From: Intrasporangiaceae bacterium
GTDB lineage: Bacteria; Actinomycetota; Actinomycetes; Actinomycetales; Dermatophilaceae
Assembly: GCA_021324575.1 (NCBI GenBank)
Contig: JAJPIW010000035.1
Location: 26,155 to 90,154, forward strand
Reading direction: 5' to 3'
Length of the DNA stretch: 64,000 nt
A program made the position numbers and the translations under genes. Below, one piece after another: positions 18,679-28,214 of this stretch (position 1 is its first letter; each line of letters opens with the position of its first letter). Below the pieces are notes generated by a model, which was given only the letters and a program-made list of their open reading frames with translations, did no database searches and was not told the DNA's origin.

Positions 18679-19580
18679 GTGACTGCCCCTTTCGTTCCGG
18701 GTGCCCGGGCCATCCTGACGCAGCTGTCGAGCTCGACCGGTGACGTGGTCTTCGCGCCGGACGCGGCGGGCGAGGGGCACTGGGTCGGGGCGCCCTCGGC
18801 CCGCCTCGTCGACGGGGTCTGGTGGCTGGCCCACCGCGAGCGGGCGCCGCTGGACCAGGGACGTGGTCGTGCCAACATCCTGAGCCGGTCCGAGGACGGC
18901 GTGCACTTCGAGCCGGTCGCCGAGGTGACCAGCGCGATGTTCGGTGCGGCCTCCCTCGAGCGGCCGGCCCTCGTGCCTCGACCAGGTGGCGGTTGGCGGC
19001 TCTACGTCTCGTGCTCGACGCCGGGGTCCAAGCACTGGTGGGTGGAGTCCCTCGATGCGCCGACCGTTGCCGGGCTGCCTCGGGGAACTCGCACGGTCGT
19101 GCTCGCCGGCGACGGCACCGAGGCCTGGAAGGACCCCGTCGTCCGGCGGGACGGCGGTCGCTGGCAGCTGTGGGGCTGTCGTCACCCGCTCGACGGCGGC
19201 GACGACGAGGCCGACCGGATGACCAGCCACCATGCCACGAGCCAGGACGGGCTGCAGTGGTCCTTCACCGGCCGGGTCCTCGCGCCGACTCCGGAGTCGT
19301 GGGACGCCCGGGGAACGCGCGTGACCGCGGCATACAGGGGTGCGCTCTTCTACGACGGGCGCGCGACCGCTGCTGAGAACTGGCACGAACGAACCGGACT
19401 CGCGAGACCGACCCATCCCTCCCGGTCGCGGGACCCACCCCTGCAGGTCGCACCCTGCGGTATCTCGACGTCGTTCCGACCGGCCGTGGGGTGCGGCTGT
19501 ACTGGGAGGCGTCGCGGCCCGACGGCTCGCACGACCTGCGCACGACCGAGCTGGTCGGCTCCTCTACTTCCAACTTATAG
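18679..19580 (+). pseudogene. Beta-propeller glycosidase-like protein, frameshifted
   Basis: The first frame from GTG 18679 gives a five-bladed-propeller-like protein (motifs GHWVGAPSARLVDG, LERPALVPRPGGGWRLYVS, EAWKDPVV, DARGTRVTAA, LFYDGRATAAENW). After TGLA near 19402 the sense switches to another frame, which continues ETDPSLPVAGP ... LRYLDVVPTGRGVRLYWEASRPDG and stops at 19580. One base is missing within CTCGCGAGACC. The gene may be inactive, or the base may be a sequencing error. Family resemblance is to GH32/GH43-type or related uncharacterised proteins. Activity is unknown. Confidence 0.65.
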
Positions 19581-19588
19581 CGCAGCGG

Positions 19589-19607
19589 GGGGCTTGCGGC
19601 AAGGCCC
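19589..19607. promoter_or_regulatory. Rifamycin-associated element (RAE) upstream of helR
   Basis: GGGGCTTGCGGCAAGGCCC matches, as I recall it, the 19-bp imperfect inverted repeat found before rifamycin-inducible genes in actinobacteria. A TTATAG hexamer 8 bases upstream could be a -10 box. The element is 121 bases before the helR start. It also resembles a terminator hairpin for the preceding gene, but its exact RAE match and its position favour regulation. Confidence 0.8.
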
Positions 19608-19728
19608 CCGGCGTGACGGAGAATCATCGGCCCGAGCCGCACGCAGCGTGGCCCGGCGCGGCCGTCGCCACCGACGACGGCCCTTGACCAGGGGGCGGGG
19701 TCACGCCCCTCAGATCGGAGCTGATGAC

Positions 19729-21873
19729 GTGAGTCCCTTGAGTACCAGCGCATTCGACCTGTCCGACCGACTCGCCGCCAAGGCCGAACCGGCTCTCGTG
19801 GCCGACGACGAGCGACACTTCGCAGCGATCGCCGAGAGCCTCGAGCAGTCGATCGCCGACCTGTCCGACCGCCTGGCCGCCGTGCGCAAGGCCCCCGGCG
19901 GTGCCGGCCAGGCGGCGATGGAGCGCGACCTGGAGGTCCACCGGCTCACCGCACGCCTGCGGGCCCTTCGCCGCTTCGGCCTCGACCTGTGCCTCGGGCA
20001 CCTGGTCAGCGCGGATGATCCGGAACCCATCTACATCGGCCGACTCGGCCTCACCGACCGCACCGGTCGACGGCTGCTGCTCGACTGGCGCTCCCCCGCC
20101 GCCGAGCCCTTCTTCGGCGCGACACACGCCAACCCGATGGGCCTGGCCAGCCGCCGCCGCTACCGATGGACAGGTGGTCGGATCACCGACTACTGGGACG
20201 AGGTGTTCACGCCGGAGGGGTTCGCGGGGCACGCCGCCGCGCTCGATGACCAGTCCGCCTTCATCGCCAGTCTCGGCGAGAACCGGTCGGCCCGGATGCG
20301 GGACGTGCTCGGCACCATCGCGGCCGACCAGGACGCCGTCATCCGCGCCGGGTCACGCAGCGCGCTCGTCGTCGACGGAGGACCGGGCACCGGCAAGACG
20401 GTCGTCGCACTGCACCGCACGGCATACCTCCTCTACTCCGACCCACGCCTGGGACACCGACGTGGCGGAGTCCTGTTCGTGGGCCCGCACCAGCCGTACC
20501 TGGCGTACGTCTCCGACGTCCTGCCCAGTCTGGGTGAGGAGGGCGTCCAGACCTGCACGGTGCGGGACCTCGTTGCCGAAGGCGTCACGGCGTCGGTCGA
20601 GACCGACCCGCACGTCGCGCGTCTCAAGTCCTCCTCGGAGCTCGTCGGGGCCATCGAGAAGGCCGTCGCGTTCTACGAGGAGCCACCGACCGCGGGGATG
20701 GAGGTGGAGACGCCCTGGTCCGATATCTGGCTGAGCACCCAGGACTGGGCCGAGGCGTTCACCGCGCCGGAACCGGGGACTCCGCACAACGAGGCTCGTG
20801 AGCAGGTCCTGGATGAGCTGCTCACCATCCTGGCCGCCAAGGTCGAGGACGACGTGCCGACCGAGCAGGTGTGTCACTCGCTGCGAGGGAACCGGGAGCT
20901 GCTCTCGGCGCTGCACCGGGCCTGGCCGATGATCGAGCCGACCGACCTCGTCGGGGATCTCTGGACGGTACCGGCATACCTGCGGATGTGCGCCCCCTGG
21001 CTGGAGCCAGAGGAGGTGAAAGCGTTGCGGCGCAAGGATGCCCAGGCCTGGACGGTCTCCGACCTGCCGTTTCTCGACGCGGCCAGGCATCGGCTCGGCG
21101 ACCCGCAGGCCCCCCTCCGTCAGCGCCGCGAGGACGCCTTCCAGGCGGTCGAGCGCGAGCAGCTGGCCGCGGTGATCGACGACCTGATCGCGGCCGATGA
21201 CGACGGCGAGGGACTGGTGACGATGCTGCGTCACCCGGACATCAGGGAGAACCTCGTCGACGAGTCCACCGCGACCCGCACGCAGACTGACCTGCTCGCC
21301 GGGCCGTTCGCGCACGTCGTCGTCGACGAGGCCCAGGAGCTGACCGACGCGGAGTGGCAGATGCTGCTCCTGCGCTGCCCGTCCCGGAGCCTCACCATCG
21401 TCGGGGACCGGGCCCAGGCCAGGCACGGGTTCACCGAGTCGTGGCAGGAGCGGCTCGAGCGGATCGGGCTGGACCGCGTCGACCTGGCGTCGCTGAGCAT
21501 CAACTACCGGACGCCGGAGGAGGTGATGACCGAGGCCGAGCCGGTCATCCGATCCGTGCTCCCGGACGCCAACGTGCCGACGTCGATCCGCAGGACACGG
21601 GTCGCGGTGGTCCACGGATCCGCGCTGGACCTGAGCACGATCCTGGACACCTGGCTCACCACCCACGCCGAGGGGGTCGCCTGTGTCATCGGCGATCCGA
21701 CGTATGCCGCGACGGCGCGTGTCCGCTCGCTCACCCCGGAGCTGGCCAAAGGGCTCGAGTTCGACCTGGTCGTCCTGGTCGACCCCGAGTCGTTCGGGAC
21801 CGGCATCGAGGGTGCGGTCGACCGCTACGTCGCAATGACCCGCGCGACCCAGCAGCTCGTCATCCTGCGGTGA
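19729..21873 (+). CDS. helR: RNA polymerase-recycling helicase-like ATPase HelR
   Basis: HelR proteins are UvrD/HelD-like superfamily 1 ATPases that bind RNA polymerase and displace rifamycins. The 714-residue product has the N-terminal helical pair that enters the polymerase channel (residues about 15-85), the WRSPAAEPFF segment, Walker A GGPGTGKT, Walker B VVVDEAQEL, motif III IVGDRAQARHG, and motifs near SINYRTPEEV and ATAR...GLEFDLVVLVDPE. I chose GTG 19729 because GGAG lies 8 bases before it and homology starts there. The RAE upstream supports HelR over plain HelD. Expected role: inducible rifamycin tolerance. Confidence 0.9.
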   Translation: MSPLSTSAFDLSDRLAAKAEPALVADDERHFAAIAESLEQSIADLSDRLAAVRKAPGGAGQAAMERDLEVHRLTARLRALRRFGLDLCLGHLVSADDPEPIYIGRLGLTDRTGRRLLLDWRSPAAEPFFGATHANPMGLASRRRYRWTGGRITDYWDEVFTPEGFAGHAAALDDQSAFIASLGENRSARMRDVLGTIAADQDAVIRAGSRSALVVDGGPGTGKTVVALHRTAYLLYSDPRLGHRRGGVLFVGPHQPYLAYVSDVLPSLGEEGVQTCTVRDLVAEGVTASVETDPHVARLKSSSELVGAIEKAVAFYEEPPTAGMEVETPWSDIWLSTQDWAEAFTAPEPGTPHNEAREQVLDELLTILAAKVEDDVPTEQVCHSLRGNRELLSALHRAWPMIEPTDLVGDLWTVPAYLRMCAPWLEPEEVKALRRKDAQAWTVSDLPFLDAARHRLGDPQAPLRQRREDAFQAVEREQLAAVIDDLIAADDDGEGLVTMLRHPDIRENLVDESTATRTQTDLLAGPFAHVVVDEAQELTDAEWQMLLLRCPSRSLTIVGDRAQARHGFTESWQERLERIGLDRVDLASLSINYRTPEEVMTEAEPVIRSVLPDANVPTSIRRTRVAVVHGSALDLSTILDTWLTTHAEGVACVIGDPTYAATARVRSLTPELAKGLEFDLVVLVDPESFGTGIEGAVDRYVAMTRATQQLVILR

Positions 21874-21885
21874 GCCGGCACCGGT

Positions 21886-23988
21886 CTATCGCCTCAGCTC
21901 CTGGTCCCACAGGATGTCGGTCACCCGGCTGACGGCCGCGGTGAGGTGTCGGCGGAACGTGCTCGACGGCAGACCGAGCGCCTCCGCCGCCTTCTCGAGG
22001 GTCGCCGCCGGTTGGACGTAGGAGCGGTAGAGCACCCTGTGGAGGCGGCGGTCGGCCTGGGCCGGGGACGTGTGCAGCTGCTCGACGGCCGCTCCCACGA
22101 CCTGCTGGAGGGCCATGACCCGGTCAGGCGGGCCCGTCGTGTCGGCGAGCCGCTCGGTGACGACGCGCGCGCCGAGCAGGGGGTTGTCGCGCAGCCGGTC
22201 GGCCCGGGTGAGGTGCCGGAGCGCGAGCCGGGTGGCTGTGGCAAAGGTGTCACGGTCCAGCACCAGAAGCCCCGGGTCGGCACCCGTCGGCCGGACCTCG
22301 GGGTGGCTGCCGACCTCACGCATGGCCAGCGCGGACAGCCACTGGGTCGGGGTGACGAGGCGCCAGTCGTGACCATGGACGCCGTAGCGATGCCCGCCCA
22401 CCGTGAAGTCCGCGTCCGGCATCGGTGACTGGTCGGCATACGTCGCGAAGTCTGCCCACGCCCCGGGGTCGGCGAACGGCAGTAGGGTCAAGGCGGGTCC
22501 GGGTGTGCTGAGGTAGTGCCGGCCGAGCTCGACGGCGATGAGGCTCTGTACCGGCGAGATGTCCTGGTAGGTGTCTCGCGCCATCCAGAAGCGGATGTGG
22601 GTGACCCGCTCCCCCGGCCGCAGCGGCGGGTGGTGGTGCAGCTGGCGCCGGGCACCCGCGAGCGCCGGGTCCCCGTGGTCCTGCGTCGGGTCATCAACAG
22701 CGACGGGTAGCAGGCAGAGGAGGCCGGCCACCTCCGACCCGTCCCGGATGACCTGCCAGGCGTCGGGCCGGACCGAGAGCCAGTGGCCCGCGAGGGCAGC
22801 GGACTCAGGTCCCTCGTGGCGTTCGACGATGGCGAGGATCGCCGGGGCGTCGGCCGCGGTCGCCGGACGGGTGCTGAGGCCGCCGGCCGCAGCCCCGACG
22901 TCGGCGGGGCGCAGGAACGCGCGCAGCTCGACGTGCAGGAACATCAGGTCCATGAGGACAGCGGCCTGCTCGTCGGGTCCACTCACGGCGAGCTGCTCGA
23001 GGTAGTACTGGCGAGCGGCGGCATGCAGCTCGGCGAACCGCGACGGGTCGCGCCATTCCAGGTCGGTGGCGATGGCGTCCTTGGCGAGCTCGTGGAGGTA
23101 GAGGCCCGCGCGCCCGGAGTCGACGAACGGCAGCCGCCGCAGCCAGCCGAACAGCACGGTCGCATCGTTCGCCTCGGTCGGCGGGGTCGGCTCGGTCGGC
23201 TCGGTCGCGGCGACCAGCCGGGCCAGCAGTGGCTCGGTGAGGAGGCGGACCTGCGCGCACGCCTCCAGCGCGTGACGGTGCGGTGCCGACGGCACGGCGC
23301 GCACGAACCGCTCGACGAGGGTGGCGATGACGTCGGGTGACCCGCGCGGGTCGAACGCCCCGTCCTGCGCAAGCACCTCCCCGACGAGCGCAAGGGCCAG
23401 CGGGTGCCCCCGCGTGAACTGCACGGCCCCGTCCCGTGCCTCCTTCGGGATCTGCCGCTGGGCGAGGAGGGCGTCGCTGTCCTCGTCGCTGAGGTTCGCC
23501 AACGGCATGACGTCGACCAACGAGGACCAGCCCGGGTCTGCGAGCCAGTCGGGTCCGGGGGCATTCTGGCCGGCGAGCACGACGAGAGTGTCGGCGGCCA
23601 GGCCGGGGAGCAGCTGGTCGCGGAGCATGGGGTCAAAGGGCTGCAGCAGCTCGTAGGTGTCGACCATGAGGACGCGTCGGCCCTTGGCCGCGGCAAGCGG
23701 TTCGTATGCCGCGGTGAACCCGGCCGCGAAGGCCTCGGGCGAGGGTGGCAGCTCTCGGGCGTCGACGAGTGCAACGGGTACGCCCGCCGCGGTGCACACG
23801 TCGGCGAGCTGGCGCAGCAGGGTGCTCTTGCCGACACCCGCCGGCCCGTGGACGTGGACCACCGCGACCGACAGCTCCTCGGCTGTCACCCATGCCGTGA
23901 ACCGTGCGATCTCGTCGGTGCGCCCGACAAAGCCGCTGCGGCGTGCCACGGAGAGCCGGTCACCCAGTGTCGGAGCCACGTCGACCAC
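21886..23988 (-). CDS. STAND-like ATPase regulator with C-terminal HTH
   Basis: The 700-residue product begins with an AAA/NACHT-like nucleotide-binding domain: GFVGRTDEIARF, Walker A GPAGVGKST (about residues 49-57) and Walker B-like RVLMVDTYELL. A winged-helix-like and helical middle follows, then an acetyltransferase-like stretch. At the C-terminus ATLEKAAEALGLPSSTFRRHL is a helix-turn-helix. This layout suggests a single-protein sensor and transcription regulator; ligand and targets are unknown. The start is GTG 23988. It converges on helR with only 12 bases between the two stop codons. Confidence 0.7.
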   Translation of the reverse strand: MVDVAPTLGDRLSVARRSGFVGRTDEIARFTAWVTAEELSVAVVHVHGPAGVGKSTLLRQLADVCTAAGVPVALVDARELPPSPEAFAAGFTAAYEPLAAAKGRRVLMVDTYELLQPFDPMLRDQLLPGLAADTLVVLAGQNAPGPDWLADPGWSSLVDVMPLANLSDEDSDALLAQRQIPKEARDGAVQFTRGHPLALALVGEVLAQDGAFDPRGSPDVIATLVERFVRAVPSAPHRHALEACAQVRLLTEPLLARLVAATEPTEPTPPTEANDATVLFGWLRRLPFVDSGRAGLYLHELAKDAIATDLEWRDPSRFAELHAAARQYYLEQLAVSGPDEQAAVLMDLMFLHVELRAFLRPADVGAAAGGLSTRPATAADAPAILAIVERHEGPESAALAGHWLSVRPDAWQVIRDGSEVAGLLCLLPVAVDDPTQDHGDPALAGARRQLHHHPPLRPGERVTHIRFWMARDTYQDISPVQSLIAVELGRHYLSTPGPALTLLPFADPGAWADFATYADQSPMPDADFTVGGHRYGVHGHDWRLVTPTQWLSALAMREVGSHPEVRPTGADPGLLVLDRDTFATATRLALRHLTRADRLRDNPLLGARVVTERLADTTGPPDRVMALQQVVGAAVEQLHTSPAQADRRLHRVLYRSYVQPAATLEKAAEALGLPSSTFRRHLTAAVSRVTDILWDQELRR

Positions 23989-24076
23989 TCAACACATGCT
24001 GCACGAGGGGGTGCGGTGCCGCAAGCACCGGCCGGCGCCGCGATGACCGGGCACGCCCGGTCATCGCGGCAGCGGC

Positions 24077-24463
24077 TCAGAGCTCGCTGTCGGTGCGCAG
24101 CCGCAGGGTGACGACCGTGTTGGTCGTGCCGGTGTTGGTGGCGCACAGGGAGTAGTAGCCCGGGCCGGGGAAGGTGCCGTACGCGGACCGCAGCTCCACG
24201 GCATACGCGGTGGCGCGGTTGGCCGTGTTCTGGACGACCACGCCGTTGTCGAGGAGCTTGAACTTGGCGCCGGCCGCGGTGGCCGTGCCGTCGCCGCGCA
24301 CCTGGTAGGAGGCGTACTGCTGGACGCAGGCGGTCTGGCCCGGGGCCAGACCGTAGGTGTTGAAGGTCGAGGCCGAGGCCGAGCCGGCGCCGGCGACGGC
24401 CAGGGTGGCGGCGGTCGCGGTGAGGGCGGCGGCGCCGGCGAGACGTGTGGTGAAAGCGGACAT
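24077..24463 (-). CDS. Small secreted protein of unknown function
   Basis: A 128-residue product with a classical signal peptide (positive end, hydrophobic run, likely cleavage after AGSASA near residue 32). The mature part has two cysteines that could pair and a beta-rich pattern. I recognise no family. AAGGAG lies 6 bases before the ATG at 24463. It stands alone on its strand. Confidence 0.75.
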   Translation of the reverse strand: MSAFTTRLAGAAALTATAATLAVAGAGSASASTFNTYGLAPGQTACVQQYASYQVRGDGTATAAGAKFKLLDNGVVVQNTANRATAYAVELRSAYGTFPGPGYYSLCATNTGTTNTVVTLRLRTDSEL

Positions 24464-24712
24464 GTGATGCTCCTTGGCGTGGGGCGCCGGGTGGCGCCGG
24501 GTGGGTACTGAACGGCGGTGGTGCCGGGGTCTTGGGGATCTGCCCTTCGACGTGCACGGAACGTACGGCCGGGAAACGCTCACTTCCCAGACCGAAAGCC
24601 GCTCATTCCGCGCCCGATGTCCGCCGGTCCGCCCACCGCGACCCTCGTATCCTGCGAAGGTGGTGTCCTGCGCTCCGGGCTGCCGTCGTCGAGAGTCGTG
24701 AGGGGAGCCGCC

Positions 24713-24862
24713 GTGGAAGGGCCTGTGCTCATCACGAAGCTCTTCGTCCCGCGGCCGCGGGCGACGACCGTCGACCGCCCCCGGCTGAGCGAGAAGCTCC
24801 AGGAGGGCGCGCAGACCAAGCTGACCGTCCTGTCCGCGCCAGCGGGTTCGACTACCGTGTGA
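24713..24862 (+). pseudogene. 5' fragment of a LuxR/MalT-type regulator gene
   Basis: From GTG 24713 (GGGGAG before it) the frame reads LITKLFVPRPRATTVDRPRLSEKL and then KLTVLSAPAG. This is the N-terminal start of large MalT/LuxR-family ATPase regulators up to just before the Walker A motif, where it jumps to STTV and a stop. The remaining roughly 850 codons are absent. The ribosome site and start are intact, so a 49-residue peptide might still be made. Confidence 0.75.
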
Positions 24863-24928
24863 ACTCCAGGCAACGCAGTCCGGCGCGTCCGTATGCCGTG
24901 CCGGGGGGAGGTAGAGCAGGGTGCACAC

Positions 24929-25939
24929 GTGATCGGTACCTACGTCGGCTACGTCGATGGCGCCGACCGCCTGCACGACTTCCTCAGCGGCGTGATGCGC
25001 GACCAGCTCGGGATGCGGGAGGCGCACCCCGCATTCCGGGCGTTCCGGCTGACTGGCAGCAACGAGGTCTACGGCTACGAGGAGAAGTTCACCCGGACCC
25101 GCCTCATCTGCAAGTTCTACGGCAGCACGTTCGGTTGGGACCGCGACCGGGCGATGCGCGCGGCATACCGCGAGTTCGACGGTCTGAACCGGTTGCGGGG
25201 CTTCGGGCTGGACGGCTCCCCCCACCACGTCATCCGGCCCCTGGCCGTCGACCGGGACACCAACGCGGTGCTGGCCGTCGAGTACTTCGGCGGCGAGCCG
25301 TTCAGCCACGCGATCAGTCGCGCCACCCGGGACGGGGACGCCACCCACCTGTACTGGCGGCTCACCGCCCTGGCGTACTTCCTGGCCACCCAACACAACC
25401 GCACGGCGAACGGGCTCACCGTCGACTTCGACGTCGACGGCCGGTACTTCGAGGGCCTGGTCCGCCGTCTGCAGGCCCGAAGCGGACTCGGGCAGTGGGA
25501 CGCCGAGGAGCTGCTTTGGCTGCGCGACCTGTGGCGCGGGCGTCCACGCATGTGGCAGGACCGCCAGGTCTGGCTGCACGGCGACGCCACTCCCGCGAAC
25601 TTCCTCTTTGGCCACGGGCTAGACGTCGCGGCCATCGACCTGGAGCGAGTGACTCGCGGCGACCGGATGTTCGACGTCGGGCGGGTCGTCGGCGAGCTGC
25701 AGCACTCGTTCATGTCGGCCACCGGTGACCGGTACAGCGCCGAACCCTTCATCGGGCACTTCCTGTGGGAGTACGCCTGCCACTTCCCTGATCGTGAAGC
25801 CGCCTTCGGGTCCATCACCTCCCGAGCGCCCTTCTACATGGCGCTCAACCTGCTCCGGATCGCTCGCAACGACTACGTCGGCACCGACTACCGGCACCAG
25901 CTGGTGTCGCAGGCCAAACGACTGCTGCGTGCCAGCTAG
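24929..25939 (+). CDS. Aminoglycoside phosphotransferase-family kinase
   Basis: A cytoplasmic small-molecule kinase of the APH/choline kinase fold. The 336-residue product has the catalytic loop LHGDATPANFLF (HGDxxxxN) and the metal-binding segment AAIDLERVTRGDRMFDVG. The N-terminal lobe lacks a clear glycine loop but has CKFYG, a likely ATP-binding lysine. I chose GTG 24929; an ATG at 24893 is an alternative. A HAD-type hydrolase starts 42 bases downstream, so kinase and phosphatase-like enzyme probably act on the same compound. The substrate is unknown and antibiotic resistance should not be assumed. Confidence 0.75.
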   Translation: MIGTYVGYVDGADRLHDFLSGVMRDQLGMREAHPAFRAFRLTGSNEVYGYEEKFTRTRLICKFYGSTFGWDRDRAMRAAYREFDGLNRLRGFGLDGSPHHVIRPLAVDRDTNAVLAVEYFGGEPFSHAISRATRDGDATHLYWRLTALAYFLATQHNRTANGLTVDFDVDGRYFEGLVRRLQARSGLGQWDAEELLWLRDLWRGRPRMWQDRQVWLHGDATPANFLFGHGLDVAAIDLERVTRGDRMFDVGRVVGELQHSFMSATGDRYSAEPFIGHFLWEYACHFPDREAAFGSITSRAPFYMALNLLRIARNDYVGTDYRHQLVSQAKRLLRAS

Positions 25940-25981
25940 GTTGACCGTGGCCCCGACCGCGATACCGAGAGGCGACACACC

Positions 25982-26713
25982 GTGGAGATCCAGGCCATCG
26001 CGTTCGACGTCAACGGCACATTGGTGCAGATCCTCACCGAGGACGCCGCGGATGCCGCGTTCCGTGCCGTTGGCCATCTGCTGACCTACCAGGGAGTCGA
26101 CCTGCGCCGGCACCAGGTGCGCGACCTGTACTTCCACCTGCTCAAGGAGCAGAAGCGGCACAGCCCGGAGCGGTATCCCGAGTTCGATGCGGTCGCCGTG
26201 TGGCGGTCGCTCCTGGAGGCCACCGCCACCGACTACACCCGCGCCTTGCCCGCGGAGAAGCAGGCACAGCTGCCGCTGCTCCTGGCCGAGACCTACCGCG
26301 GCGTGACCCGACGCCGGCTCAGGCTCTTCCCGCACGCCCGCACGGTCCTCGACACCCTCCACAGCCGCTTCCCGTTGTCGATCGTCACCGACGCCCAGTC
26401 CACCTATGCGCGGGGTGAGCTGCACAAGGTCGGCATCGCCGAGTACTTCTCCCCCATCGTCGTGTCCGGCGACCACGGCTTCCGCAAGCCCGACCCGCGC
26501 CTGTTCCAGATGGCCCTGGACGGCATGGGCGTGGCCGCCGAGAACGCCCTGTACGTCGGCAGCGACATGTACCGCGACATCCACGGGGCCCGCCAGGTCA
26601 GGATGCAGACCGTGATGTTCGACTCCGACCAGGGCGTCAAGGACCACGAGGGCACCAAGGCCGACCACACCATCACCGACCTGCGCCAGCTCCTCCCGAT
26701 CCTCGGCCTGTAG
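25982..26713 (+). CDS. HAD-family hydrolase
   Basis: A 243-residue haloacid dehalogenase-superfamily enzyme, usually a phosphatase or phosphotransferase. Motif I is AFDVNGTLV, where the second Asp of DxD is Asn. Motif II is SIVTDAQS, motif III is around FRKPDPRLFQ and motif IV is YVGSDMYRDI. The Asn for Asp change occurs in some HAD branches with altered chemistry, so phosphatase activity is not certain. The GTG start follows the kinase-like gene by 42 bases and the two likely form an operon. Confidence 0.82.
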   Translation: MEIQAIAFDVNGTLVQILTEDAADAAFRAVGHLLTYQGVDLRRHQVRDLYFHLLKEQKRHSPERYPEFDAVAVWRSLLEATATDYTRALPAEKQAQLPLLLAETYRGVTRRRLRLFPHARTVLDTLHSRFPLSIVTDAQSTYARGELHKVGIAEYFSPIVVSGDHGFRKPDPRLFQMALDGMGVAAENALYVGSDMYRDIHGARQVRMQTVMFDSDQGVKDHEGTKADHTITDLRQLLPILGL

Positions 26714-26760
26714 CCCCCCGACATCAGCGACTCGGCCACTCCTGGTCGTAGAGTGCGCCC

Positions 26761-27687
26761 ATGATCGGAGGTGCGGCCACCCCAGCGCTGGCCGCGGTGG
26801 TCGCGAGCCTCCTCGGTCTCCCGGCGATGTGGGCCGACGCACCCACTGCTGCCGTCCCGCACCACCCGATCGCGTCCTACCCGGCATACGCGGTGCCGGG
26901 GCCGGGCGCCTCCTCACGAGCGGTTCTCGGCACCAGCTGGTGTCGGTCGTTGGGTCGTCAGACAGTGGTCTATCTCGATCCCGGGCACGGCGCGAACGTG
27001 ACTCCGACCCCGGCGACCTCCGGCGGGTCGAAGGGCATCTACTCCGGCGAGAACGGCAGCGGCGGCAACGAGGACGCGAACGTCTTCACCGTCGCGGTGC
27101 GCGCCAAGGCCCTGCTGGAGCAGGCCGGGTACAGCGTCACCCTGTCCCGCACGTCGAACCCGGACAAGCAGCGCCGGACGCTCTGGCAGAAGGGGAACGC
27201 CGCCGAGACGGCCAACTCCGGCCTGCCCGCCGACATCGCGGTCAGCCTGCACACCGACATGAAGGCGAACATCGGGGCCGGCCAGATCTACTACGACAAC
27301 CAGGGTGGGTACCGGCAGAACAACTCGAACACAACCAGACGGGTCTTCAACGCCCCGGCGGTCGCCGCGAGGAGCAAAGCGTACGCGACGGCATTCCAGA
27401 AGGTGCGCAGCTCATTGCAGCGCGCTCCGGTCAGCACCTTCGCCGGACACACCTTCCCGGCGTCGCGCAACCTCGGGTCGCACGGGACGATCCCCATCGT
27501 CATGCTGTCCGCGCAGGATGTGCCGTGGGTCTACAACGAGTTCGGCCGCACCACCGCTGCCGGCTTGAGCGCCCACGACCTGTCCACCTATGTGAGCTCC
27601 GTCGTCCAGGGCGTCGAGAAGTCGATCGGGCCCACGTCCGGCACGGGGAAGCTCCTCGCCGGGTGCACCGTCCGCACGGGACCGTAG
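26761..27687 (+). CDS. N-acetylmuramoyl-L-alanine amidase, Amidase_3 type
   Basis: A secreted zinc enzyme that cleaves the bond between muramic acid and the stem peptide in cell wall. The 308-residue product has a hydrophobic N-terminus that may act as a signal peptide, then the catalytic domain: VVYLDPGHG (first zinc His), GGNEDANVF (zinc Glu), VSLHTDMK (second zinc His) and the catalytic-Glu region PWVYNEFGR. No cell-wall-binding repeats are visible. It is separated from the HAD gene by 47 bases. Confidence 0.85.
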   Translation: MIGGAATPALAAVVASLLGLPAMWADAPTAAVPHHPIASYPAYAVPGPGASSRAVLGTSWCRSLGRQTVVYLDPGHGANVTPTPATSGGSKGIYSGENGSGGNEDANVFTVAVRAKALLEQAGYSVTLSRTSNPDKQRRTLWQKGNAAETANSGLPADIAVSLHTDMKANIGAGQIYYDNQGGYRQNNSNTTRRVFNAPAVAARSKAYATAFQKVRSSLQRAPVSTFAGHTFPASRNLGSHGTIPIVMLSAQDVPWVYNEFGRTTAAGLSAHDLSTYVSSVVQGVEKSIGPTSGTGKLLAGCTVRTGP

Positions 27688-27811
27688 CCGACCCGACTTC
27701 GGTGGCCGGACGTGGACCGTTCTGAGCTCGCCGGTCGCCGAGTCCCATCACTGACGGCGTATGCCGGGTGTCCGGCGGGTCTCGAACCCCGGCGTCCCTG
27801 AGGTGGCCGGG

Positions 27812-28172
27812 TCAGAACGGTGGCTCGTCGCCCTCGGAGGGGTCGGGCTCGAGGGTGACGAGAACGTAGCGGCGAGTTCCCTGGTCGAGCCAGCGCAGGT
27901 CGCGTCCGTCGATCGGGCGTAGGGGTCGTTGGACCGTGAGGTCGTGTTCGGCGAGGAGCAAGTTGTCGTAGTGCCGTTCCAGTGGTGTCTGTCGGGCCTG
28001 CTCGGGTGGGGCGGGACGCCGATGGGGCGGTCTGTCGAGCTCGATCTGGAGCCAGAGCGCGGTTCCGCCGGTATAGGGTCCAGGAGACCGCCCGGTCGAG
28101 ACCGTCGGCGCCGGAGACGAGGTGCAGCCGCAGGTGGGACATCTCGAGAAGATCCGAGATGGTGATCGCCAT
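27812..28172 (-). pseudogene. PucR-type regulator 5' fragment joined to unrelated coding remnant
   Basis: From ATG 28172 the frame reads AITISDLLEMSHLRLHLVSG and then ADGLDRAVSW, the start of the PucR domain of purine-catabolism regulators. After about 32 residues the similarity ends. A different frame continues as ALWLQIELDRPPHRRP ... RYVLVTLEPDPSEG and stops at 27812. It looks like two gene remnants fused by a deletion. The surrounding 27688-28214 stretch holds no other gene I can support. Confidence 0.5.
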
Positions 28173-28214
28173 GACGCGAGGATAGGGCGCACGGACTCTC
28201 GACAGACGTCCTGC

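Noticed and set aside
19585..19610. Simple terminator after the glycosidase-like gene
   Set aside because: The hairpin matches the RAE consensus over 19 bases and lies before a HelR gene. A dual role is possible, but the regulatory reading is stronger.
24929..25939. Aminoglycoside resistance gene
   Set aside because: Only the general kinase fold is supported. Pairing with a HAD hydrolase and lack of close match to known resistance enzymes make a metabolic role more likely.
26735..26760. Second copy of the kdp palindrome
   Set aside because: Only 13 bases match (TCGGCCACTCCTG) and the other arm is absent. It could be a remnant, so I mention it but do not annotate it.
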